From contig CABZCN010000004.1 in the NCBI GenBank assembly GCA_902524245.1, forward strand, positions 1 to 64,000: DNA of 64,000 bases. The letters are read 5' to 3'. How positions within the stretch are numbered: the first letter of the stretch is position 1; each line of letters starts with the position of its first letter. A program made the position numbers and the translations under genes. This document shows positions 56,614-64,000 of this stretch, one piece after another. Source of the stretch: an uncultured Alphaproteobacteria bacterium (GTDB lineage Bacteria; Pseudomonadota; Alphaproteobacteria; HIMB59). Below the pieces are notes generated by a model. The model worked only from the letters and a program-made list of their open reading frames with translations, was not told the origin of the DNA and did not search any database.

Positions 56614-57891
56614 TTACTGATATGCCTTGAGATTTAACTCAGCGCTATCAATACCTGCTTTTTGAACTGCATCTGGTACACGTAACCAATTCATCATTTT
56701 CATAATAAATGACAAACCATAACCAGGTACAAATCCTACTAAGAACATGACTATACATCCAACTAACTGTCCACCAAAACTTGTTGGAGGAATATCACCA
56801 GATGCTGGATAGCCTGATGCAAATAATCCCATTGCAATCACACCCCATATACCGGCAACTCCGTGAACAGAGATAGCTCCTACTGGATCATCGATCTTGA
56901 AAACACTATGTAACCAATTATTCGCAGGAATAATTATCACACCGCCAACAAAACCAAGAACAAAGGCTAATCCTGGATACCAAACATCAAGACCCGACGC
57001 ACAGGAGAATATACCTGCAAGTCCACCTGACATCATCCAGAATGGGTTACCTTTACTCATCCAAAATGCGCCAATCATTCCACCGCCAAGACCCATTAGG
57101 GTATTGAATGCGAAAGAAGATAGTGTTGCTGGAGCACCGTAAATGTTTATCCAACCACCAAACTCTGCACCTGCCCAGATTAAACAACCACCGAGGAATC
57201 CGAAGAAACCAACAATAATCATTAACAGGCCTATAAATGAGAAACGAAGGTCATGACCCTCAATCTCATTCGCAGAACCGTCAGCATTGTATTTACCAAC
57301 TCTAGGACCTAAGTTTAAGACAACTCCGAAAGCAAACCAACCTGCTACCATGTGAACAACACCAGCTGCTCCAACATCATGATATCCAAATTGTGTTACT
57401 AACCATCCATCAGGATGCCAGCCCCATGAAGCGGCTAAGATCCAAGCTACTGATCCTAAAACAACAGCTAAGAAAGTAAATGAGCTAATTCTTATTCTCT
57501 CAAGAACAGATCCTGAAAAAATAGATGCTGTGGTACAAGCAAATAATGTAAATGCTGCCCAGAAAACACCTGTGGCTTGGTCACTTAACATTGGTCCCAT
57601 TGATACGTTCCAAGGGGTTCCATAACCCTCTAGATCAATAGGAGTAAATCCCATTGGGAATGCTAAATAAATATACCAACCAAATAACCAGAAGGTTGGT
57701 ATCATAAACGCGAACGCTAAAAGGTTTTTTGTAGCTGAAGAGACCGCGTTTTTAAAACGAGACGATCCTACTTCATACATCAAGAAACCTACGTGAATTG
57801 CAATCATTAACGCAGTACACCACCAATAGTAAGCTTCCATACTGACGTTCGCTTGCATCATCACGTACGATTCAAGTTCTTCAAGTGTCAT
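56614..57891 (-). CDS. amtB: Ammonium/methylammonium transporter
   Basis: Channel-like transporter with 11 predicted helices in 425 residues. The twin pore histidines are His180 (GAAGVVHMVAG) and His343 (GAISVHGVAGIWG), and the SGSVLERIRISSF and WAGAEFGGWINIYG stretches match the family. No cleaved signal peptide is obvious. A good GGAGG precedes the ATG. There is no glnK partner; PII is encoded 22 kb away. Neighbouring GmaS-like and N-methylglutamate-synthase-like genes suggest it may bring in methylamine as well as ammonium. Confidence 0.93.
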   Translation of the reverse strand: MTLEELESYVMMQANVSMEAYYWWCTALMIAIHVGFLMYEVGSSRFKNAVSSATKNLLAFAFMIPTFWLFGWYIYLAFPMGFTPIDLEGYGTPWNVSMGPMLSDQATGVFWAAFTLFACTTASIFSGSVLERIRISSFTFLAVVLGSVAWILAASWGWHPDGWLVTQFGYHDVGAAGVVHMVAGWFAFGVVLNLGPRVGKYNADGSANEIEGHDLRFSFIGLLMIIVGFFGFLGGCLIWAGAEFGGWINIYGAPATLSSFAFNTLMGLGGGMIGAFWMSKGNPFWMMSGGLAGIFSCASGLDVWYPGLAFVLGFVGGVIIIPANNWLHSVFKIDDPVGAISVHGVAGIWGVIAMGLFASGYPASGDIPPTSFGGQLVGCIVMFLVGFVPGYGLSFIMKMMNWLRVPDAVQKAGIDSAELNLKAYQ

Positions 57892-57917
57892 TATATGACC
57901 TCCTTATAAATTATTAC

Positions 57918-57941
57918 TTTTTATTTTTATAAAAATAAAAA
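57918..57941. repeat. 24-bp A/T palindrome upstream of amtB
   Basis: Perfect 24-bp palindrome of A and T only (TTTTTATTTTTA followed by its reverse complement), 26 bases upstream of the amtB ATG in the 233-base divergent gap. The same gap contains a minus-strand TATAAT (58022-58027) that could be the amtB -10. A regulatory site or 5'-leader hairpin is possible; in AT-rich DNA chance is also possible. Confidence 0.4.
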
Positions 57942-58086
57942 AGGACAGAGAAAAAATCTTTTTACAACTTTATAGAATCTTCTTTCCTGCACTTTTATGT
58001 ATTTTACTTTTAATTGACTTAATTATAAAATCAAAAGAAGTTAATTAATGTTAAAAAAAGATTGAGTTCAATTGTTTTTTTAATGG

Positions 58087-58103
58087 TATGCACTATTTGC
58101 ATA
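58087..58103. promoter_or_regulatory. Inverted repeat before the gmaS-like gene
   Basis: TATGCA and TGCATA around a 5-base CTATT spacer, 21 bases before the ATG at 58125 and just ahead of its GAGGAG ribosome-binding site. The site is the right size for a dimeric repressor or activator. Position is the only other evidence; the regulator is unknown. Confidence 0.35.
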
Positions 58104-58124
58104 TTCAAATAGAGGAGATATATA

Positions 58125-59432
58125 ATGGCAACTAACCTTCACCAATTTGCTAAAAAAAATGGTGTCAAATATTTTTTTGTAAGCTTTGTAGATTTATTTG
58201 GGGTGCTTAGATCAAAGCTTGTACCTGCAACAGCTATAGATGAAATTCAATCTGAAGGAGCTGGATTTGCAGGTTTTGCAACATGGCTTGATATGTCTCC
58301 AGCTGACTCTGATATGTTTGGTATGCCAGATGGTGATAGTGTTATCCAGCTTCCTTGGAATAAAGAAATAGCTTGGGTTGCCTCTGATTTGTATATGGAT
58401 GGTAAACCAGTAGAAGCTTCACCCAGAATAGCCTTAAAAAGACAAATAGAAAAAGCAGCTAAAAAAAATCTTTATATGAAGTCAGGTGTTGAATGTGAAT
58501 TTTTTTTGGTCAATGAAGATGGGACATCTTTATCAGATCAAAGGGATACGCAAGCAAAACCGTGCTATGACTCCTCTGCTTTAATGAGAAGATATGATGT
58601 TATCACTGAGATATGTGACTCAATGATTGCACTAGGATGGAAACCTTACCAAAACGATCATGAAGATGCGAATGGGCAATTTGAAATGAACTGGGATTTC
58701 TCGGATTGTTTAGTAACAGCAGATAGACATGCTTTTTTTAAATTCATGGTGAAATCTATTGCAGAAAAACATTCACTAAGGGCAACTTTCATGCCCAAAC
58801 CTTTTACAAATTTAACAGGTAATGGATGTCATTGTCATATTTCTATTTGGGATAAATCTGGCAAAAAAAATATGTTTTTAGATAAAAAAGATGAATTAGG
58901 TTTATCCAAAACTGGTTACAATTTCTTAGGTGGAATAATGGAAAGTGCGGACAAAATGGCTGCTCTTTTTAACCCAACTGTAAACTCCTATAAAAGAATT
59001 AACGGTAGTGTAACAACATCAGGTGCAACTTGGTCGCCAAGCTCGATTACTTGGGCAGGTAACAACAGGACACACATGGTAAGAGTTCCTGGTGCAGGAA
59101 GATTTGAATTAAGATTAATGGATGGAGCTACAAATCCTTATTTACTTCAAGCAGGTATTTTACTTTTAGGTTTGGACGGTTTAAATAATAAAAGAGACCC
59201 TGGAAAACGATTAGATATTAATATGTACACAGAGGGTCACAAGTCTGGGAAAGTAAAAAAATTACCATTAAATCTTCTTGATGCAATACGTGATTTTGAT
59301 AAATCAAAAATCATTAGAGCAGGTTTTGGTGATGATTTAGTCAATAGCTATGTAAAATTAAAAAATCAAGATTGGGGTACTTTTAATAAACACCTTTCTA
59401 GTTGGGAAAGAGAAACAACTCTAGATTGTTAA
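58125..59432 (+). CDS. gmaS: Type III GS-like gamma-glutamylmethylamide synthetase (GmaS/GlnT family)
   Basis: Likely joins glutamate and methylamine (or ammonia) with ATP. 435 residues, matching the alphaproteobacterial GlnT/GmaS family nearly throughout: GAGFAGFATWLDMSPADSDM, GVECEFFLVNEDG, PYQNDHEDANGQFEMNW, TGNGCHCHISIWD, NSYKRI, NRTHMVRVPGAGRFELRLMDGATNPYL. The DGSS ammonium loop of GlnA is replaced by FAGFATW, as in other members. No adenylylation Tyr loop of the GlnA kind. Good GAGGAG before the ATG. GmaS rather than a plain GlnT is favoured by the MgsABC-like genes beside it, but methylamine use is not proven. Confidence 0.75.
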   Translation: MATNLHQFAKKNGVKYFFVSFVDLFGVLRSKLVPATAIDEIQSEGAGFAGFATWLDMSPADSDMFGMPDGDSVIQLPWNKEIAWVASDLYMDGKPVEASPRIALKRQIEKAAKKNLYMKSGVECEFFLVNEDGTSLSDQRDTQAKPCYDSSALMRRYDVITEICDSMIALGWKPYQNDHEDANGQFEMNWDFSDCLVTADRHAFFKFMVKSIAEKHSLRATFMPKPFTNLTGNGCHCHISIWDKSGKKNMFLDKKDELGLSKTGYNFLGGIMESADKMAALFNPTVNSYKRINGSVTTSGATWSPSSITWAGNNRTHMVRVPGAGRFELRLMDGATNPYLLQAGILLLGLDGLNNKRDPGKRLDINMYTEGHKSGKVKKLPLNLLDAIRDFDKSKIIRAGFGDDLVNSYVKLKNQDWGTFNKHLSSWERETTLDC

Positions 59433-59439
59433 ACTATTA

Positions 59440-59994
59440 ATGACACCTGAAGTTTTACAAGAAAAGTTTCTTGATTGGCAATGTCAATCTAGAATTCAGG
59501 CATTTAGAACACAAAATGGTAGACCAAACTCATCTATGGCACCAATATTGCTTGATAAGAAAGGAAATGAACTTCTAAGAATAATTGTTGTAATTTCAGA
59601 AAATGATCCTGTAAACACGACAAAACTGTTTGAACATACATTTAAACGAACTTACGATCCCGCTGATCGATTTGATAAAATGAATAAATTTTTATCTTCT
59701 GAATATTTTATGGATAAAGATAAATTTTCAGACTCTTTGTTTGCTACTTTTCCAAAAAATTCAAGTATCTCAAAAAAAGTAGTTAAAGACGGCTCATGTA
59801 TTTTAGATTTTATTCACCTTTCTACAAATTATAGGTTGTCATGTTCTCCTTTTATTCTCGATAAAAATGAGGAACATTGGGAAAATATTTTTTGGCACAA
59901 TAAAAATTTTAATCCTGGTTTGGGGAATGACATAGATGTTATAAAGTTTATTCCAAATTGGAAAAAATCTAAATTAATAAGAATTAAAGATTAA
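59440..59994 (+). CDS. Conserved-looking protein of unknown function, coupled to the gmaS-like gene
   Basis: 184 residues, starting 7 bases after the gmaS-like stop, so the two are likely made together. I do not recognise the family. Visible: a WQCQSRIQAFRTQNGRPNSSMAP stretch near the N-terminus, a compact mixed alpha/beta pattern, NNLFEHTF-like KLFEHTFKRTYDPADRF, and a Trp-rich end (HWENIFWHNKNF). No signal peptide or membrane helix. A stable bidirectional terminator follows. A role in the amine pathway is inference from position. Confidence 0.75.
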   Translation: MTPEVLQEKFLDWQCQSRIQAFRTQNGRPNSSMAPILLDKKGNELLRIIVVISENDPVNTTKLFEHTFKRTYDPADRFDKMNKFLSSEYFMDKDKFSDSLFATFPKNSSISKKVVKDGSCILDFIHLSTNYRLSCSPFILDKNEEHWENIFWHNKNFNPGLGNDIDVIKFIPNWKKSKLIRIKD

Positions 59995-60007
59995 AATATT
60001 TGAAAGT

Positions 60008-60031
60008 ATAAGGGAGCAGAGGCTCCCTTAT
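60008..60031. terminator. Bidirectional terminator between convergent units
   Basis: Perfect 10-bp stem (ATAAGGGAGC / GCTCCCTTAT) with an AGAG loop, followed by TTATAAAATTTT on the plus strand and preceded by AATATTTG-type A/T on the other. It lies between the stop of the 184-residue gene and the stop of the convergent 158-residue gene, which is where one shared terminator would be expected. Confidence 0.75.
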
Positions 60032-60041
60032 TTATAAAATT

Positions 60042-60518
60042 TTACTCAACTAACTTAAAGTTCTCACCCTTAGCGTATGTTCTTTTTAACTGCACCAAGG
60101 GATGGTTAGGTGACATTTGAAACTTAATTAAAAGTTCTCTTGCTAACATATCTCTATCTTGTTGGTTTTTTGGAAGTTTAATCTTCTTTGGCAAAGTGAT
60201 CCAAGCGTTTGCATTTCTGTCAAACACAGCAGGGGTATCACCTTCAAAACCCATATGGATGTCCTCTAACCAATTTAAATCATCCCAACCCATAATTTCG
60301 ATGTATTGTTTAAGAAATGGTGTTAAGTGCTTGTAATCAGGAATTAAGTTAACATCATAACGATAGCCAATATGCTGGCCAATCATTTTTTCTCTTGATG
60401 TTTTAATTTCCTTATCTTTTAATTTAGCTCCGCCGACAACTTGATAACCTTTTGACTTAGTAGGTTTTTTTGATTTTGCAGAAGTTGATTTCTTTTTTGT
60501 AACTTTCTTTTTAACCAT
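60042..60518 (-). CDS. Lysine-rich protein of unknown function in the glx operon
   Basis: 158 residues, last gene of the class II amidotransferase / GXGXG / FMN operon, 9 bases after the FMN subunit. The first ~45 residues are a Lys/Ser/Thr-rich tail (KKKVTKKKSTSAKSKK), probably disordered. The rest looks folded: GQHIGYRYDVNLIPDYKHLTPFLKQYIEIMGWDDLNWLEDIHMGFE, then AWITLPKKI and RELLIKFQMSPNHPLVQLKRTYAKGE. Family not recognised. Strict operon position suggests an accessory or assembly role for the split enzyme. Confidence 0.78.
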   Translation of the reverse strand: MVKKKVTKKKSTSAKSKKPTKSKGYQVVGGAKLKDKEIKTSREKMIGQHIGYRYDVNLIPDYKHLTPFLKQYIEIMGWDDLNWLEDIHMGFEGDTPAVFDRNANAWITLPKKIKLPKNQQDRDMLARELLIKFQMSPNHPLVQLKRTYAKGENFKLVE

Positions 60519-60527
60519 AATACTCTC

Positions 60528-61862
60528 CTAAATTGAGTGGTAGTTATCTACACCTACTGTTAAATCTGTACCAGCTAATGGAACTTTAGCCATTGCTGAT
60601 GACTCCATTGTCAATGCAGCTAGATCTTCTGGCTCAAGTGAATGAATGTTCGTCTTACCACATGCTCTTGCTAACATTTGGCACTCAAGAGTCATAGTGC
60701 TAAGCAAATTATAAACTCTTTCTGCTGCCTCTGTTGGGTCTAATCTACTTCTAAGAACAGGATCTTGTGTGGCCACACCAACTGGACATCTACCAGTATG
60801 ACAGTGATAGCAGTAACCTGCCTCTACTCCCATTTCTTTTTCATAATCAGCCTCTGGAATATCTTTGTTACAGTTCAGTGCTACTAATCCAGCTGTACCG
60901 ATCGCAATAGCATCTGCCCCAAGAGCTAAGGCTTTAGCCATATCAGCTCCATCTCTAATACCTCCGGCAAATACTAATGATATTTCACCAGTTTTTCCCA
61001 CATCGTCCAAAGCTCTTCTTGCTTCTCTAATTGCACCAATACCAGGAATACCAGTATTAGCTGCTGCAATGTGTGGACCAGCTGCTGTTGAGCCTTCCAT
61101 AGAGTCTAAAAATATAGAGTCAGGGTCACATTTTGCTGCCATTCTGACATCGTCATAAACTCTTGATGCTCCTAACTTCAATTGAATTGGCACTTGATTG
61201 TCAGTTAATTCTCTTAATTCTTGAACCTTAAGAGCTAAATCGTCCGGTCCCATCCAGTCTGGGTGTCTAGCAGGAGATCTTTGATCAATACCAGCAGGTA
61301 ACGATCTCATCTCAGCTACTTGGTCAGTAACTTTCTGGCCCATTAAGTGACCACCCATTCCAACTTTTTGACCTTGGCCAATGAATACCTCAATGGCGTC
61401 AGCTAATTGAGCATGGTGTGGGTTGAAACCATACCTGGATTGAATACATTGATAATACCATTTGTGAGAGTACCTTCTCTCATCAGGTATCATACCCCCT
61501 TCTCCAGAACAAGTTGCACTTCCTGCCATTGATGAACCTCTAGCTAAAGCAGTTTTTGCTTCATAAGAAAGAGCACCAAAACTCATACTTGTTATGTAAA
61601 CAGGAATATCAAGTTTGATAGGATTTTTTGCTCTAGGACCTATTATTGTTTCTGTTAGACACTTCTCTCTGTAACCTTCAATAACAAATCTTGTTAATGT
61701 GCCTGGTAAAAAAACTAAATCATCCCAGTGAGGAATTTTTTTCATTAACGCCATACCACGCATACGATAACGACCAAGTTGTGATTTGATATGAATGTCG
61801 TCCATTACCTCGGGGGTAAAAATTGAGTTTTGTCCTAATAATTGTGTATTACGTTTTGCCAT
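60528..61862 (-). CDS. glxD: FMN-binding glutamate synthase-like subunit (MgsC/GlxD type)
   Basis: Corresponds to the central FMN barrel of glutamate synthase; in the N-methylglutamate pathway this is MgsC. Seen: PVYITSMSFGALSYEAKTALARGSSMAG, CSGEGGM, VGMGGHLMG, QLKLGASRVYDDV, FAGGIRDGADMAKALALGADAIAIGT, and the Fe-S cysteines in CYHCHTGRCPVGVATQDP. 444 residues. Together with the next two genes it makes a GltB split in three. Plain GOGAT-like activity is the alternative to N-methylglutamate synthase. Confidence 0.85.
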   Translation of the reverse strand: MAKRNTQLLGQNSIFTPEVMDDIHIKSQLGRYRMRGMALMKKIPHWDDLVFLPGTLTRFVIEGYREKCLTETIIGPRAKNPIKLDIPVYITSMSFGALSYEAKTALARGSSMAGSATCSGEGGMIPDERRYSHKWYYQCIQSRYGFNPHHAQLADAIEVFIGQGQKVGMGGHLMGQKVTDQVAEMRSLPAGIDQRSPARHPDWMGPDDLALKVQELRELTDNQVPIQLKLGASRVYDDVRMAAKCDPDSIFLDSMEGSTAAGPHIAAANTGIPGIGAIREARRALDDVGKTGEISLVFAGGIRDGADMAKALALGADAIAIGTAGLVALNCNKDIPEADYEKEMGVEAGYCYHCHTGRCPVGVATQDPVLRSRLDPTEAAERVYNLLSTMTLECQMLARACGKTNIHSLEPEDLAALTMESSAMAKVPLAGTDLTVGVDNYHSI

Positions 61863-62698
61863 TAGCCTAATATTCCTTTCTTTTCTGCTGGCTCTAGATT
61901 GTCATAATTCCAGAGCATTCTTCCTGCAACGTATTTCTTAAATTTTGAAGCTGGGACCTTGCAATCAATCTCAGCATTTTTAATTTTTTGTTCTAGCCAT
62001 CTAACCTCGTGTTCATTCATTTCACCAGGTACGCAGTCTGTTCCAAGCGAGTGAGGCTCTCCTCCTACAAAAATTATTCCATCATACATTGAGTCACCCA
62101 TGTTTGCGTTTACATCACCACAAACGATAATTCTTCCTCTTTGCATCATAAATCCAGTGTAAGCTCCAGCGTTTCCGCCAATAAGAATAGTGCCACCTTT
62201 CATATCAATTCCAGTTCTTGCACCTGCATCGCCTTTAACTATAAGGTCACCACCTCTAAGAGCAGCTCCAAAACAAGATCCTGCATTGTTTTCAACAACA
62301 ACTTTTCCTGACATCATATTTTCAGCACATGACCAACCAACTCTTCCGTTAACTCTCACTGTTGGTCCATCGATACAACCGATACCAAAATAACCTAAGC
62401 TACCCTCAAAGATTAAGTTTAACTTATTTAGAATTCCCACACCAAGTGAGTGTTTTGCACCAGGGTTTTTAATAACTATAGACCCATATCCCTTTCGAAT
62501 TGCATCTCTAATTTTTTGATTCAATGCATGAGCATCAATGCCTTCACAATCAATGGAGGTTCTTTTATTAAAATCAACTTCGTGATTACCGTAGTAGGTA
62601 TAATTTTCTTCTTCTGTTACTTCAAAATATAATTTTTGCGATCTACCTGATAAATTTTCATCATCAAAAGCAGTAGTTCTTTTTGTTATGCCTGCCAT
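61862..62698 (-). CDS. glxC: GXGXG-domain glutamate synthase-like subunit (MgsB/GlxC type)
   Basis: Right-handed beta-helix domain corresponding to the C-terminal part of GltB. Seen: the repeated Gly motifs GYGSIVIKNPG, GIGCIDGPTVRVNGRVGWSCAENMMSG, GSCFGAALRGGDLIVKGDAGARTGIDMKGGTILIGGNAGAYTGFMMQRG. 278 residues with an N-terminal extension of about 45. In glutamate synthase this domain shapes the ammonia tunnel structurally and has no catalytic residues. Overlaps glxB by 13 bases and shares one base with glxD. Confidence 0.85.
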   Translation of the reverse strand: MAGITKRTTAFDDENLSGRSQKLYFEVTEEENYTYYGNHEVDFNKRTSIDCEGIDAHALNQKIRDAIRKGYGSIVIKNPGAKHSLGVGILNKLNLIFEGSLGYFGIGCIDGPTVRVNGRVGWSCAENMMSGKVVVENNAGSCFGAALRGGDLIVKGDAGARTGIDMKGGTILIGGNAGAYTGFMMQRGRIIVCGDVNANMGDSMYDGIIFVGGEPHSLGTDCVPGEMNEHEVRWLEQKIKNAEIDCKVPASKFKKYVAGRMLWNYDNLEPAEKKGILG

Positions 62699-63627
62699 AC
62701 TTTTACCTCCGCTTCATAAGGGTCATATGTTTTAATTTCGTGAGGAAATATATTCCTAATTGCAACTTCCTCTGATGCACATGCTACGATGTCTTTACTT
62801 TCATAGATTACCATTGGCTTAGCGGCCATATGGTCTTTTGCCATTCCCAACTGATCCTTTGTTGCTACAACATATGTAAAAACTCCATCGAGCTCATCCA
62901 AGCTATCATGCATAGCTTTTTCTAGTTCAATGCCGTTAGCCATCTTATCAGCTATATAGACAGCAATTATTTCTGAGTCACAATTTGAATTAAACCTGTA
63001 ACCTTTTCTTTCAAGTACTCTTCGATTGCCCCAATAATTAGTCAATTGACCATTATGAACAACTGACACATCCTCAAAAGGGAAAGCCCAATAAGGGTGT
63101 GCAGATTTAATATCTACATCAGACTCGGTAGCCATCCTTGTATGGCCAATACCGTGGGTACCCATAAATTTATCAAGGCCATATTGATTGGATACAGTAT
63201 TTGCATCGCCTAAGTCTTTAATGAGTTCAAGACCCTTACCAATTGATAAAATTTCAGTTTTTTCGACTGTTTCTATCTCAGTAGCCAAATCTGTGAGGTC
63301 ACCTTTAAAATCAAATATATATCTGAAAGCGTATGGGGTGCTGGAGCTTTCTTTTGTTACTTTAGCACCATGTTTTTTTAAAATAGAGTCGACAGCATTT
63401 TTTCTATTTTTTAAATCAGCAGGTGAGTCGACAGTTGCATTTACCTTTTCAGCCTCGTTTTCAGATATTTTAAATCTCATTACAAAGCCTTTTTTTAAAG
63501 GTGTTCCGTACATAGCATATCCTGTTGAGTCAGGTCCCCTATGTTTAAGACCTTGTAACATAAGGCCCATTTGTTCACCGACGTTGACTGTCTTCTTTTT
63601 ATTTATAACTCCAGCTATTCCACACAT
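62686..63627 (-). CDS. glxB: Class II glutamine amidotransferase subunit (MgsA/GlxB type)
   Basis: Ntn-type amidotransferase domain corresponding to the N-terminal part of GltB. The nucleophile Cys2 is in MCGIAGV; HRGPDSTGYAMYG, IGHTRMATESDVDIKSAHPYWAFPFEDVSVVHNGQLTNYW, and SNCDSEIIAVYIADKM follow. 313 residues. Cys2 needs removal of Met1 only. It would supply ammonia, or an amine released from a gamma-glutamyl amide, to the FMN subunit. It follows a GS gene on the same strand. Confidence 0.87.
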   Translation of the reverse strand: MCGIAGVINKKKTVNVGEQMGLMLQGLKHRGPDSTGYAMYGTPLKKGFVMRFKISENEAEKVNATVDSPADLKNRKNAVDSILKKHGAKVTKESSSTPYAFRYIFDFKGDLTDLATEIETVEKTEILSIGKGLELIKDLGDANTVSNQYGLDKFMGTHGIGHTRMATESDVDIKSAHPYWAFPFEDVSVVHNGQLTNYWGNRRVLERKGYRFNSNCDSEIIAVYIADKMANGIELEKAMHDSLDELDGVFTYVVATKDQLGMAKDHMAAKPMVIYESKDIVACASEEVAIRNIFPHEIKTYDPYEAEVKVWQA

Positions 63628-63646
63628 ACTTTTCTCCTATCTTATC

Positions 63647-64000
63647 TTATGGTAAGCAATCTAGGTATTTATCGAGATCCCATTGAGTCGGAGTTGCTAA
63701 AAATTCTTCCCACTCATCTCTTTTATACTCCATAAACACTTTCATCATGTCACCTGGTAGAGCATCTTGTATTACCTTGTCGGTTTCTAATCGATCTAAT
63801 GCCTCACCAAGAGTCATTGGTAATTTTTCAACTTGCTTACCAGCTTTCATTTGTTCATACATATTTTGTTGTTCAGGTTTGCCTGGATCCATTTTCTTTG
63901 AAATACCATGGTCGAATGCTTTCAACAGACCGCTTCCCATTAAGTATGGGTTGTGGGCTGAGTCAACTGATCGATATTCAAATCTACCAGGGGCAGATAC
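63647..64000 (-). CDS. Glutamine synthetase family protein (partial, N-terminal part outside window)
   Basis: The last 117 residues of a GS-family protein; the frame is open to the window end. Visible: GRFEYRSVDSAHNPYLMGSGLLKAFDHGI, matching the family block before the active-site end, then the C-terminal helices (LGEALDRLETDKVIQDALPG, FMEYKRDEWEEFL). Fourth GS-family gene in 30 kb and immediately upstream of glxB, so it may be the true synthetase partner of the split enzyme (GmaS or GlnT); the deciding N-terminal loops are not in the window. Confidence 0.82.
   Translation of the reverse strand, partial: VSAPGRFEYRSVDSAHNPYLMGSGLLKAFDHGISKKMDPGKPEQQNMYEQMKAGKQVEKLPMTLGEALDRLETDKVIQDALPGDMMKVFMEYKRDEWEEFLATPTQWDLDKYLDCLP

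Noticed and set aside
58084-58101. TGG...TTGC pattern before the gmaS-like gene, resembling a sigma-54 promoter
   Set aside because: The distance between GG and GC is 12 bases; sigma-54 promoters need 10.
63188-63655. 155-residue open frame opposite glxB
   Set aside because: Antisense shadow; glxB on the other strand has clear catalytic motifs.

Overview
This window looks like part of the chromosome of a streamlined, AT-rich marine alphaproteobacterium. By eye G+C is about 30 %. Almost every base is coding, many neighbouring genes overlap, and TTG start codons are common. The gene order fits: a complete nuoA-N operon runs into birA, coaX, RNase J, a DUF1467 gene, proS, lolC, lolD and dnaE, and then rpsB-tsf-pyrH-frr. 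tig-clpP-clpX-lon-hup is also present. A PII / GlnA / GlnE set argues against the best-known SAR11 strains, which as I recall lack PII control. An AT-rich relative such as the HIMB59/AEGEAN-169 type is a guess, not a result. I saw no mobile element, prophage, CRISPR array or rRNA.

Layout. 1-2.7 kb: translation and UMP kinase genes (frr partial, pyrH, tsf, rpsB). 2.8-12.3 kb: dnaE, the LolCD lipoprotein exporter, prolyl-tRNA synthetase, RNase J, pantothenate kinase and biotin ligase. 12.3-26.0 kb: all 14 complex I subunits. 26.0-28.0 kb: a 607-base non-coding stretch and an isolated two-domain HAD/nucleotidyltransferase gene. 28.1-34.3 kb: a minus-strand operon that starts with tRNA-His and tRNA-Leu, continues through trigger factor, ClpP, ClpX, Lon and HU, and ends with tRNA-Val and tRNA-Asp. 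34.3-38.5 kb: glnB-glnA facing glnE. 38.5-43.3 kb: dus, hisI-thrS and two EamA transporters. 43.4-48.6 kb: a SUF iron-sulfur operon (sufB, C, D, S, a SufT-like gene, an A-type carrier). 48.7-52.7 kb: mnmA, a hydrolase, anmK and tyrS.

52.7-64.0 kb is the most interesting part, an amine/amide nitrogen island. It holds three glutamine-synthetase-fold genes besides glnA (one cut by the window end), an ammonium/methylammonium-type AmtB, and a split glutamate-synthase-like enzyme in three genes (class II amidotransferase, GXGXG domain, FMN domain) that resembles MgsABC/GlxBCD. It also holds a class I amidotransferase, a MetX-like alpha/beta hydrolase, two proteins I cannot place, and small membrane ORFs. 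The simplest reading is assimilation of methylamine or related amines through gamma-glutamyl amides (GmaS plus N-methylglutamate synthase). No N-methylglutamate dehydrogenase lies in the window, and one paralog (53738-55135) has changed active-site loops, so its substrate is open.

Limits: all calls come from reading the sequence and the family knowledge I could recall. No alignment, profile search, folding or promoter prediction was run.
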